Below the pieces are notes generated by a model. That model made no database searches, had not been told where the DNA came from, and saw only the letters and a list, made by a program, of their open reading frames with translations. Positions 54,188 through 62,710 of a DNA stretch of 64,000 bases are shown piece by piece. Position 1 is the first letter of the stretch, and every line of letters starts with the position of its first letter. This DNA comes from WVZH01 sp034430895. GTDB taxonomy: Bacteria > Chloroflexota > Anaerolineae > Anaerolineales > E44-bin32. Location of the stretch: positions 1 through 64,000 of the forward strand of contig DAOUDW010000075.1 of NCBI GenBank assembly GCA_034430895.1, written 5' to 3'. Made by a program: the position numbers and the translations under genes.

Positions 54188-54708
54188 GCCGCCTCCAGCG
54201 CAAAATCCTGCCGGCGGCGCCAGATCCAGTACGCCAGCAAAGCTACCGCAACCAGACTGAAAAATGGACCCAACGAAGGTACAGAGTTAAAAGCCGTCGA
54301 GGCACTGTCGATGCCGCAACTGTGTGATCCCCCTGGACTCCAACATAAACTAACTGTATATGTACCAATACTGGGAAAGGAAGAATTGGAGGTCGACCAG
54401 GAGTCGTTATACGTATCGCCGGCTTTCATACTCGGCATCGTCGTCGAATGCGTAGCAACGACGGTCACACCGTCTGGCGCAATGATCGTGTAGTACAAAT
54501 TTGAACTATTTATCTTGCCATCTGCTCGTTCGCTGCTTCTCACACGTACTGAATCACCATGGTCCAGCGCATCAGAAGCTGTCAGGCTCGTGATCGTACC
54601 ACTTCCTGCTGCACTGACGGTTAAGACCAATAGTAAACTGGCCGTAAATACCACAAAGACTATTCTTACCGATCTTGCAATCATGCCAACACCTTCGTCT
54701 CGAAACAT
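54184..54708 (-). CDS. Secreted protein with an exosortase-type C-terminal sorting signal
   Basis: This 174-residue protein has an N-terminal signal peptide (hydrophobic about 13-32, ending VSAAG). A beta-rich body of about 110 residues has Ig-like character (YTIIAPDGVTVVATHS, GTYTVSLCWSPGG) and two cysteines. The C-terminal tripartite tail is VPSLGP, a membrane helix (VAVALLAYWIW) and RRR. Its stop codon overlaps the exosortase start. It is the likely dedicated substrate. An ATG at residue 9 (about 54684) is an alternative start. Confidence 0.8.
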   Translation of the reverse strand: MFRDEGVGMIARSVRIVFVVFTASLLLVLTVSAAGSGTITSLTASDALDHGDSVRVRSSERADGKINSSNLYYTIIAPDGVTVVATHSTTMPSMKAGDTYNDSWSTSNSSFPSIGTYTVSLCWSPGGSHSCGIDSASTAFNSVPSLGPFFSLVAVALLAYWIWRRRQDFALEAA

Positions 54709-54877
54709 ACGCCAAGACTCTCTTCCACTGTGGAAGGAACCTAGAAAAAAATACTGCCATTAATTCCAACTACACTCTATCTGATTCTCTGTCAGCACGA
54801 CCCTGCAACGAGCTTACAACTCGAGATAGCCCATTTCTCCCATGGCCTTCGAGGTTCTGGCAGCCTGGAACCACACA

Positions 54878-54907
54878 AAGAAAAACGATCCTTCTACAAG
54901 GATCGTT
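54878..54907 (-). terminator. Intrinsic terminator after the SdrD-like lipoprotein gene
   Basis: On the minus strand a perfect 10-bp stem (54884-54893 with 54898-54907, 4-nt loop) is followed by TTTTTCTTTG. It lies about 55 nt after the stop codon of the lipoprotein gene and insulates the exosortase operon. Confidence 0.85.
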
Positions 54908-54960
54908 CTGAGAAGGAAAATCCCCGATCTCAGCTGACTTGACGATCGTGTTTTATGAAT

Positions 54961-56235
54961 CTACGGTAGGTTCCAATAACTCACTTCTGTGACGTGCACT
55001 TCCAGATCAGGTGTGGCCGCTGAGCTCACGAACACACCGATGCGTCCGCTGGCGTACGTCGAATCGTTCACCTGCGTGATCAGATTTCCATTCACGTATA
55101 ATTTCAGTACGCCGCCTTCGGCCCACAAGCCAATGCGTTGGGTCTGGTCCGAACCGTATACCAGATCCGCATGAACGGTCCAGTTCACCAGCTTCGTGAA
55201 TGCCGAACCATCCCAGAAGCGCAACGAATAGCGTCCATCGCAGGAGACTCCAAAGAGGTAACCCGCGGTGCCATCTTCCGAAAGCCTCGAGCGCGCCATC
55301 AAGCCGTAGGCATCCAAACCGCTGCAGGTATCGATAGTGGCTTCCATTTCCAGGTAGAAATTGGAAATCGTCGGCGCGGTGAGCATCCAGCTGTTCCAAT
55401 AATCCGCGTTGAAAGCAGTCATGATCAATTCGTTTTCATCGACAACAAAACTGGCATGCTCATCTTCATACAATGGCCAATTGCTGCCAGTGCTGAATTT
55501 GTCCTGAAACGCAGGCGTGCCCAAACCCGTCCTGGGGTCGCCAAGGGGAAGCGTAGCTGTTGCGGTTTCCGCAAGCGTCGGCGTGACCGTGGCAGTGAGC
55601 TCCTCCTCAGCAACGGTGGCGGTCAGTGTGGGTGTGGGCAACGTCTCGTAGACGGGGATATCCTGATAATCCCAGCCAAAAGACACTTCCGTGCTTAACG
55701 CATCCTCCCCAATCGTCAGCGTCACGCTGGTCATCGCTTCGCTTTCTCGCATGTCGGGGGCAGTCCAGCGCCCGGGCAAAAGCAGGGAACTGTTGGAAGC
55801 TGATACGGGATCGACACTGACACAGTACGTCCCGGGATACAATCCGGCGAAGAAATAGAACCCATCCGGACCGGTTTGCGCGCTGCGGTAACCGATGGCC
55901 GGGCACGTCCCTTCTCCCAGAAGCACTTCAACGCCTTCGATGCCGACTTCATTGGTGCCTAAGATCCCATCAGCGATCAAAGCCGATCCATCCACCGTGT
56001 CGACACAACCTTCAGGGGATATGAATGGCAGCGGTTCTCCCGCCGGTGGATTGGCACATAGATCGTGCCACACCCGTCCAGCGATGGTGTTGCTTCCCGG
56101 TGTGAGTTCGACAACTGTAGGAATCGCTGTGGGACCGAAGCCCAGCGAATCAGTGAGCGTGCAGGCGAGCAGGGAAAAACCAACCACCACCGCTGCAAGC
56201 AGAACAGACCATTGCTCCCTCTGACTTGTTTTCAT
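54961..56235 (-). CDS. Surface lipoprotein with an SdrD B-like domain and a concanavalin-like domain
   Basis: This 424-residue lipoprotein has a lipobox ending in C25 (SLLAC). Residues about 48-190 resemble the SdrD B/carboxypeptidase-regulatory beta fold (NTIAGRVWHD, GVEVLLGEG, TGPDGFYFFAGLYPGTYCVSV). A Thr/Pro/Glu linker follows (about 200-235), and residues about 240-424 look like a concanavalin/laminin-G-like sandwich (FYLEMEATIDTC, RIGLWAEGGVLKLYVNG). It may bind carbohydrate or act as a surface spacer. It has its own terminator. Confidence 0.75.
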   Translation of the reverse strand: MKTSQREQWSVLLAAVVVGFSLLACTLTDSLGFGPTAIPTVVELTPGSNTIAGRVWHDLCANPPAGEPLPFISPEGCVDTVDGSALIADGILGTNEVGIEGVEVLLGEGTCPAIGYRSAQTGPDGFYFFAGLYPGTYCVSVDPVSASNSSLLLPGRWTAPDMRESEAMTSVTLTIGEDALSTEVSFGWDYQDIPVYETLPTPTLTATVAEEELTATVTPTLAETATATLPLGDPRTGLGTPAFQDKFSTGSNWPLYEDEHASFVVDENELIMTAFNADYWNSWMLTAPTISNFYLEMEATIDTCSGLDAYGLMARSRLSEDGTAGYLFGVSCDGRYSLRFWDGSAFTKLVNWTVHADLVYGSDQTQRIGLWAEGGVLKLYVNGNLITQVNDSTYASGRIGVFVSSAATPDLEVHVTEVSYWNLP

Positions 56236-56361
56236 GCCATACCCTCAGTCATGTTGTGGATTTTCAAAAACTCAATCGCAAATGACTATCACTATAGATT
56301 ATTGTCACTTCCACAGAAATCGCAAGCACCTGACAGATCGTCTCATCAGCTCCATACAGAC

Positions 56362-56400
56362 GAAAAGAAGCCCCTGCCCGGTTCAACGAGCAGGGGTTTT
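56362..56400 (-). terminator. Terminator between the two lipoprotein genes
   Basis: A stem CCCCTGC/GCAGGGG (56371-56377 with 56390-56396) extends by further pairs and is followed on the minus strand by CTTCTTTTCG. On the plus strand it is followed by TTTTAT, so it could work in both directions. It lies 32 nt after the stop of the large lipoprotein gene. Confidence 0.7.
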
Positions 56401-56427
56401 ATAGACTTTAAACCAATTGTGCAAAGG

Positions 56428-59076
56428 CTAATTACAGAAGTCCTGCCATTCCCAATAGCCTTTGTCCCAATTGCCATCTGTGTAGCTGCCGTCCCCATTG
56501 GGATCGCAGTAGCCACCCGGGTAGGTCATCGGACAACCGGAGGTCGAAGGCGCGTGGTGGCAGTAGTTCGTGGCGCCGGGGTTGTTACAGCTGCAGCCAG
56601 GATATTTATTGTCTGACCAGGAGAGGCTGGCGTATGCGTCCTCGTTATTCTCGTAGTACTCCATGCGGATGTCGTACCAGCCGGCCTCCAGATTGATCGA
56701 CCCAGTGTAGCTGGTGGGCGTTTGATTGATCCATTTATTGATAATCAAATTGCCGTCCACCCAGAGACGCACACCGTCGTCCGTGCGGGTAAAGAAGTAG
56801 TACGTATCACTGGCGGAGAAGTAGGCGTTGCGCCGATAGCGGATGGAGAAATTATCGTTTCCGGCGCAGTCGCTTGCCCGGCTGCCGCCAAAGTTGGAAG
56901 TGAAACCACCGCTGCCAATGTAAGCATAGCGCCATTCGACCGGATCGCCAGACAGCGTCTTGTTGTTGTAGATCTGCATCCGCCATCTGTCGTTTCGCAC
57001 CGGTATAGACGTATTGGCACAGGTCACCGGGATGGTCCAACTCTGGATCTCGCCGAACCATTCACCGTCCTCGAGCATACACAGCGAAAGCGTCGTGGGT
57101 TCGAGCGCGATCGGAGCGGTAATGTCGAAGGTGAAATCATGCGTTTCGCCCGGTTCTACGGAGGAAAATTCGCTGCATAAGTCCGCTTGCGCGCTGGTCG
57201 TTCCGCTGCCGGTGCCACCACAAGTCAGATTGCTCCAGGTTAGTTGATTGCCGGTATAGGCACCCAGGCGATGGATATCTTCGATCGTCCAGGTTCTGCT
57301 ACCCGTGTTCTCCACGCTGATCGTCACCTGCTGAGTCGTGCCGCGAATGATGCTCGCCGGCACATCGCTTTCCGCTTCCAAGATGATGGCGTCGTTGGTA
57401 CCGATCACCGGGATGGTCCAGGTTTGATCTTCACCGAAGGCAACCCCGTCTTGTAGCATGCTCAAGGAGATTGTTGCAGAATCATCGGGCACACTTGGCG
57501 CGGTGATCTCAAAGGTGAATGTGTAACGGTCGCCGTCTCCTACGGAGTCTGTCGGGCACAAATACACTTCGGCGTCCGCGGTGTCGATTCCGATACCGCC
57601 GCATTCGCCAAAGTCACTCACAACAATATCACCGCTTAGTTCGACACCTAGGGTAAACCCTTGATCACTTGTCCAAGTTGTCGAACCCGTATTTTCTACC
57701 TCGATCGTTACTGACTTAGAGAACCCTGTAATTATGTTATCAGGAAGATTGCCATCCAAAATATCAGCACTACGGGAAGCAAGATCCGGAGCGCAAGCAC
57801 CAAATTCCTGAAACATATCCTCCCACGCCAAACCAATGTTAGATAACGCAAAGTCTCCCCATTGATTATCACGTGGTTCATTGACAAACCAACATAATGC
57901 TTTGATTCTGTGATTACCTTCATTATTGTTATATCTTTCTATCTCATCGAAGGCTTCATTTATCCAATTTTCATGGTAATTTCGTATTGGTTCATCGCCA
58001 TTGCCTGTGAAGGTGTTGAATTCAGTGATGTAAATTGGTTTTTGAGCGAAGTTGCCATGTATACTATCGATTAAGGCGATGTAATATCGGAAACCATCGT
58101 CCCATAGAGGCCAATCTGGTGTCCATACACACGAAGAACCTGGGTGGAGGCAATTAGGTCTCCGTCCGCCTGTATGGATCGCGAAACCATCGACATTGAC
58201 ACCGAACTGAACTAAATGGGTTGTCATATCTCGTGTCCACGATATGCGTCTAAATGGAGCATTGACAGCGGCCAGTAACTTAATTCCTGGAAGTATAGTC
58301 CCTGCTGACTTTTCTGATTGAACTCTTCTGAATAGAACTTGGAAAGCACGAGCGTAAACATCAGGTGGAATTCCATTATCGGTGTCTTGGTATAAATTTA
58401 AGTGTTCAAGATCCGGTTCGTTCCCAACAATATAGATTTCTGATAGACCTTGGAGCCTTGTAATGCAGCTAACAAAGTCTTCGCTCCACCAATCCAATCT
58501 ATCATATCCTCCCTGCTCATCGTACCAATCTTCAGGAATACCTGCTGGTAGTGCTGTTTCTAGAGGCACAGGCACAGCAAGGTTCGGATTTCCAGCCCTA
58601 TAGTCAATTCGGATAATATTGACCAATCCATGGTTACGGGCTGTTGTAAGTCGATTAACAACAGCTGAAAGGTCTCCACCATCACAGGAGAGTGTGGTGT
58701 ATATGGTCTCCACATTCCACCCTCGCGTTCCACTTGATCCAACTAAGGCTTGAGTTCCAGCGTACCAATGAACCCCCGCGAGTGGAGGCTCGGAGGTTTG
58801 GGGAACCGGCGTGGCAGTTGCGGTGGGTCTTGACGTAGGTGTTAATGTCGCAGTCGAGGTTCTTGTGGGATTAGGGCTCGCAGTAAATGTTGCCGTGGAC
58901 GTAGGGAGTCTTGTCCTCGTCGGTGTGCGAGTTGGGGTTCTTGACCTCATCCTCGTCGGTGTGCGTGTTGGGGTTCTTGACCTCGTCCTAGTCGGTGTGG
59001 GTGTTGGGGTGCAGCCTGTACTCAATACACATAAGCAGGCAGTAAGAATCACGATCGTCCTACGTTTGATAGTCAC
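56428..59076 (-). CDS. Large lipoprotein: glycosidase-like domain, two NBR1/Ig-like domains and a PA14-like domain
   Basis: This 882-residue lipoprotein has lipobox Cys22 (VLSTGC), then a Thr/Pro/Arg stalk (about 24-95). Residues about 98-425 look like a GH-A clan TIM barrel, with the acid/base Glu in YIVGNEPDLE and the nucleophile Glu in YITEFNTF. Two beta domains follow (about 435-560 and 565-690) with SVTIEVENTGSTTW and QVTISVENTGSRTW, typical of NBR1-like/CARDB-type Ig folds. The last about 180 residues are PA14-like (YYFFTRTDDGVRLWVDGN). It probably acts on an external polysaccharide. Confidence 0.78.
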   Translation of the reverse strand: MTIKRRTIVILTACLCVLSTGCTPTPTPTRTRSRTPTRTPTRMRSRTPTRTPTRTRLPTSTATFTASPNPTRTSTATLTPTSRPTATATPVPQTSEPPLAGVHWYAGTQALVGSSGTRGWNVETIYTTLSCDGGDLSAVVNRLTTARNHGLVNIIRIDYRAGNPNLAVPVPLETALPAGIPEDWYDEQGGYDRLDWWSEDFVSCITRLQGLSEIYIVGNEPDLEHLNLYQDTDNGIPPDVYARAFQVLFRRVQSEKSAGTILPGIKLLAAVNAPFRRISWTRDMTTHLVQFGVNVDGFAIHTGGRRPNCLHPGSSCVWTPDWPLWDDGFRYYIALIDSIHGNFAQKPIYITEFNTFTGNGDEPIRNYHENWINEAFDEIERYNNNEGNHRIKALCWFVNEPRDNQWGDFALSNIGLAWEDMFQEFGACAPDLASRSADILDGNLPDNIITGFSKSVTIEVENTGSTTWTSDQGFTLGVELSGDIVVSDFGECGGIGIDTADAEVYLCPTDSVGDGDRYTFTFEITAPSVPDDSATISLSMLQDGVAFGEDQTWTIPVIGTNDAIILEAESDVPASIIRGTTQQVTISVENTGSRTWTIEDIHRLGAYTGNQLTWSNLTCGGTGSGTTSAQADLCSEFSSVEPGETHDFTFDITAPIALEPTTLSLCMLEDGEWFGEIQSWTIPVTCANTSIPVRNDRWRMQIYNNKTLSGDPVEWRYAYIGSGGFTSNFGGSRASDCAGNDNFSIRYRRNAYFSASDTYYFFTRTDDGVRLWVDGNLIINKWINQTPTSYTGSINLEAGWYDIRMEYYENNEDAYASLSWSDNKYPGCSCNNPGATNYCHHAPSTSGCPMTYPGGYCDPNGDGSYTDGNWDKGYWEWQDFCN
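58915..59014. repeat. 36-bp tandem repeats encoding the Thr-Pro-Arg stalk
   Basis: Units start at 58915, 58951 and a shortened one at 58987. Each encodes about 12 residues of the RTPTRTRMRS type, at the stalk of the large lipoprotein. Confidence 0.8.
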
Positions 59077-59708
59077 TTTATTTCTCCATTATTACGGGTA
59101 TGCCTAGCAACAAGGCTTGATATCTTATCCCCATGGACGTAATTTGCTAAATTAACCATAAAATTACAGGCAATCCAGCTTTATACTTTATTTCATACAC
59201 TGCAGTTTAATACTTTACGGATTTGCCTTTGATGAAGAAGGTCTCTCCCCTCCATTAGGGTTGTGTATCATTGGCCAGATCGAAGCCAAGCAGAAACTGC
59301 TCCAACGCGAACTGCGTGGTCCTGTGCTGAAACTCAACTGGAACATGGTGTGATTCATCATGGCTCCCTCCTCAGCATACGCCAAGCGCTGTGCTCGCTG
59401 ACACAGTCCCATAAATTGTGTTTTTATCGTAAAAGGGGGTTCCCCCGCTCAGATGCTCTCTCCAGAATACAATATTTTTATGAGATTTCAATAGTCACGG
59501 TTCGTTGAATCCTTCGTAAATCGACTTTATTCATTAATAGCATCGAAAAGTTACCGCCAAGTTACCCCAAAGTAACCGTCCGGTGACACATCTTCCTCCA
59601 CCGGAAAAAATGTACCAACAGACGCTCGCGTGGGAAAAACAAACAACCTTGCGAGCCGCTCGGGTGTGGGTCAAGTTCTCTAGTTAACAGGGGAAAAATA
59701 ATGCAAAG
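59077..59708. other. Gene-free region with a gene fragment
   Basis: No intact gene is seen. It contains the 5' region of the large lipoprotein gene, a 71-bp fragment related to the radical SAM gene (listed separately) and the sequence 3' of tRNA-Glu. Confidence 0.6.
59270..59353 (+). pseudogene. Fragment of a second radical SAM (B12-binding) gene copy
   Basis: The stretch 59275-59345 matches 61312-61382 inside the intact radical SAM gene at 63 of 71 positions by eye. In frame it reads QIEAKQKLLQRELRGP and then KLNWN, followed by a stop at 59351. The differences include several silent ones, so the fragment derives from a functional homologue and not from a recent exact copy. No other part of the gene is recognisable around it. 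Confidence 0.75.
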
Positions 59709-59781
59709 TGCCCCCACGGGGTTTCGAACCCCGGTTTCGGCCTTGAGAGGGCCGCGTCCTGGGCCACTAGACGATGGGGGC
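59709..59781 (-). tRNA. tRNA-Glu (anticodon CTC)
   Basis: A complete cloverleaf of 73 nt can be drawn on the minus strand: acceptor arms GCCCCCA and TGGGGGC, D arm with CTAGTGG, anticodon loop CTCTCAA with anticodon CTC, and T arm CGGGGTTCGAAACCCCG. The discriminator is A and CCA is not encoded. Its 5' end faces the divergent radical SAM gene. Confidence 0.95.
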
Positions 59782-59894
59782 AACGACGATGATTCTACCA
59801 TGTGCGCAAACGCAGCGTCAATAAACACCGCTCATGCCGGATTATCCCGCCATGTTACAATTCCAACCATGATTATCCAAATTCCGGATTCGGG

Positions 59895-59900
59895 TACAAT
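59895..59900 (+). promoter_or_regulatory. -10 box just before the radical SAM gene
   Basis: TACAAT ends 6 nt before the ATG at 59907, so transcription would start at the start codon and give a leaderless mRNA. The -35 is not clear. The ribosome binding site is weak or absent. Confidence 0.4.
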
Positions 59901-59906
59901 CCAGGC

Positions 59907-61814
59907 ATGAACCCAGCCGAAGTCGAACACCGTCTGGGGCACATTCTGCCCACGGTGCAGAAGCCCGGCCGCTATACCGGCGGTGAGTTGAATCAGGTCG
60001 TGAAAGAGTGGGCCGCCATCCCCACACGCGTGGCGCTGGCCTTTCCGGATATCTACGATCTGGGCATGTCCAACCTGGGCCTGGCCATTCTCTACGACAT
60101 CCTCAACCAGCAAGCGGACGTGCTCGCCGAGCGTGCCTACCTGCCCTGGAACGATATGGAAACGGCCATGCGCCAGGCCGGTCTTCCTCTGTACGCCCTC
60201 GAGAGCAAGCATCCGATTGCCGATTTCGATATCCTGGGAATCTCGCTGCCCTATGAGTCACTCTATACCAACGCACTCAACCTGCTCGATCTGGCTGGAA
60301 TCCCCTTACACAGCGCGGAACGAACGGTGGAACACCCGCTGGTCATTGCCGGCGGCCACGCTGCACACAATCCGGAACCAATGTCGGCCTTCATCGACGC
60401 TTTCGTGATCGGCGAAGGGGAGGACGTGATCCTGGATATCGTGCGCTGCTACCAGGATTGGAAAGCCCAAAACAAATCGAAAGAAACACTGCTGGCAGCG
60501 CTGGCGCAAATCTGGGGCGTGTACGTGCCCTCCCTTTATCAGCCGCACTATCACGAAGACGGCACAATCTCTCATATGGAAACCCTTACCGAAGCAAGCA
60601 GCGTACTCAAGCGCATTGTCCCCAAACTCCCCCCGCCATTGACACGCTTCATCGTGCCTTTCATCGACGTGACCCACAATCGCGTGCCGATCGAGATCAT
60701 GCGCGGCTGCACACGCGGCTGCCGTTTCTGCCAGGCAGGTATGATCACACGACCTGTGCGTGAACGTCCGGTGGAGGAAATTCTCGAGGCGATCGAATGC
60801 GCACTCGCCCACACCGGCTACGAGGAGGTCGGGCTGCTTTCGTTGTCCTCCTCCGATTACGGACCGGTTCTCGATCTGGTGCGTGGCGTGAGTGAACGCT
60901 TCCGTGGGCGACATCTCAACGTATCGCTGCCCTCACTGCGGATTGAAAGTTTCTCAGCCGAATTAATGGAGTCCCTCAAAGAGACTTCACGGCGGCGCGG
61001 CTTCACCCTGGCACCCGAAGCCGCCACGGAACACATGCGCCAGATCATCAACAAACCGGTCACCACCGAGCAGTTACTTGAAACCGCAGGGGAGATTTTC
61101 TCGCGTGGCTGGCACACGCTCAAACTTTACTTCATGATCGGCCACCCCGCGGAGACCCTCGAAGACGTGCAGGCCATCGCTGATCTATGCAAAGCCGTGT
61201 TGAAAGAAGGCCGCCGCGTGATCGGCAAACGCACCCGGGTCAACGCTGGTGTGAGCACTTTCGTGCCCAAACCGCACACCCCTTTTCAATGGGTCCCTGT
61301 GGATACGCTTGACCAGATCGAAGCCAAGCAGAAACTGCTAAAACGAGAGCTGCGCGGTCCGGGGCTGAAACTCAATTGGAACACCCCGCAGGAAACCCTG
61401 CTGGAAGCCTGGCTCTCGCGCGGCGACCGGCGCATAGGCGAGGTGATACTGCGTGCCTGGCAGCTCGGCGCCAAATTCGACGCCTGGCAGGAGCACTTCC
61501 GCTATGATTTGTGGCTGCAAGCGTTCGAAGACTCCGGTCTTAACCCCGCCTTCTACACTCACCGAGAACGGCCGATTGACGAGACCTTTCCCTGGGATCA
61601 CATCGACATCGGTGTGAAGAAAGAGTATCTCATCGAGGATTATCTCTGGAGCCTGGAGGGACGCACGCGCATCGACTGCCGGGAACGCTGCTTTGCTTGT
61701 GGAATCCTGCCCAAGTTCGCTGATTTACGCCGCAAGAACCCCGGGAACAGTTGGAGTTGCCCGGAGGTGCGATCGCCACAACGATCCGACATGCGTATTT
61801 CGGAATCCGCTTGA
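59907..61814 (+). CDS. B12-binding radical SAM protein (TIGR03960-like)
   Basis: This 635-residue protein has an N-terminal cobalamin-binding-like region (about 30-200, VALAFPDIYDLGMSN, VIAGGHAAHNPEP) and a radical SAM barrel with the CxxxCxxC cluster site in RGCTRGCRFCQAG. It resembles the family that occurs together with the DUF2344 partner encoded 7 nt downstream. In other bacteria the two are often near ribosomal genes rplU/rpmA or rng. The start is the ATG at 59907; the longer frame from 59802 overlaps the region next to the tRNA. Confidence 0.9.
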   Translation: MNPAEVEHRLGHILPTVQKPGRYTGGELNQVVKEWAAIPTRVALAFPDIYDLGMSNLGLAILYDILNQQADVLAERAYLPWNDMETAMRQAGLPLYALESKHPIADFDILGISLPYESLYTNALNLLDLAGIPLHSAERTVEHPLVIAGGHAAHNPEPMSAFIDAFVIGEGEDVILDIVRCYQDWKAQNKSKETLLAALAQIWGVYVPSLYQPHYHEDGTISHMETLTEASSVLKRIVPKLPPPLTRFIVPFIDVTHNRVPIEIMRGCTRGCRFCQAGMITRPVRERPVEEILEAIECALAHTGYEEVGLLSLSSSDYGPVLDLVRGVSERFRGRHLNVSLPSLRIESFSAELMESLKETSRRRGFTLAPEAATEHMRQIINKPVTTEQLLETAGEIFSRGWHTLKLYFMIGHPAETLEDVQAIADLCKAVLKEGRRVIGKRTRVNAGVSTFVPKPHTPFQWVPVDTLDQIEAKQKLLKRELRGPGLKLNWNTPQETLLEAWLSRGDRRIGEVILRAWQLGAKFDAWQEHFRYDLWLQAFEDSGLNPAFYTHRERPIDETFPWDHIDIGVKKEYLIEDYLWSLEGRTRIDCRERCFACGILPKFADLRRKNPGNSWSCPEVRSPQRSDMRISESA

Positions 61815-61821
61815 GAGACCT

Positions 61822-62466
61822 ATGGAAACAACAGTTTACCGCTACCGACTCACCTTTTATAAAGAGGAATCGATTCGCTTCACCGGCCACCTCGATATCC
61901 ATCGCGCCTGGGAACGCACCTTCCGCAGAGCCGGATTACCACTCGCCTACCGTCATGGGTTTAATCCGCGCCCGCGCATCAATATCGGCAGCGCCTTACC
62001 GCTGGGATACACAAGCTGCAGCGAACAAATGGATTTCTGGCTGGAAGAAGAAATGGATACAGAGGCGATCGCCAGGGCGTTGAACCAGGCACAGGCACCG
62101 GGCTTGCCGATTAGCGAAGTGATGCGCATCGAGACCAAACAGCCCGCCTTGCAAACCCAAATTCAAACCGCTGCCTACCGCGTCCACATCGACGATCCAC
62201 CCCCGATTGACGAAATGCAATCCGCAGTTGAAACGTTGATGAGGGCATCATCTTTGCCCCGAGAGCGTCGCGGGAAATCCTACGATCTACGCCCTTTGAT
62301 TAAAAAGCTGCAGGTGAAACAAAGCACTGATGAAATCTGGCTGGAAATGACCCTCTCCGCCAGCGAAGGTGCCAGCGGCCGACCCGGGGAGGTGCTGCGT
62401 GCCATGGGCATCGACCCGACGTATGCCCGCATTCAACGTACCAAGTTGATTCTTACCTCGGTTTAA
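61822..62466 (+). CDS. DUF2344 protein, radical SAM partner (TIGR03936-like)
   Basis: This 214-residue protein begins YRYRLTFYKEESIRFTGHLD and has AYRHGFNPRPRI and LPLGYTS, motifs of the radical-SAM-associated DUF2344 family. It normally sits directly after the TIGR03960-like gene or is fused to it. The start is at 61822 with GAGAG upstream. The pair is thought to work together in an RNA- or ribosome-related modification, which is not proven here. Confidence 0.88.
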   Translation: METTVYRYRLTFYKEESIRFTGHLDIHRAWERTFRRAGLPLAYRHGFNPRPRINIGSALPLGYTSCSEQMDFWLEEEMDTEAIARALNQAQAPGLPISEVMRIETKQPALQTQIQTAAYRVHIDDPPPIDEMQSAVETLMRASSLPRERRGKSYDLRPLIKKLQVKQSTDEIWLEMTLSASEGASGRPGEVLRAMGIDPTYARIQRTKLILTSV

Positions 62467-62710
62467 GACTTTACCCAAACTTTCTGTGACTTAACCCATA
62501 AACCCTGCCGCTTGATACCACGGTTTGTACAGCGAATCGACCTGTAAATCTTCCCACAGTAAAGATCGATTTGCACCACATTATTGCCGCCTTGGTGAAA
62601 TTTAGTAGCTGGTTTGTGAAAAATATCTAAATATGCTGCGGTAACTTCCCGGTAATTATACAGTGCTATATTCAGTGAAAGAATTGATCGGGGGATTGGA
62701 GGGTTGACAG

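Noticed and set aside
59077..59708. Integration site (att) at the 3' end of tRNA-Glu
   Set aside because: No second copy of the tRNA 3' end and no integrase gene were found in the window.
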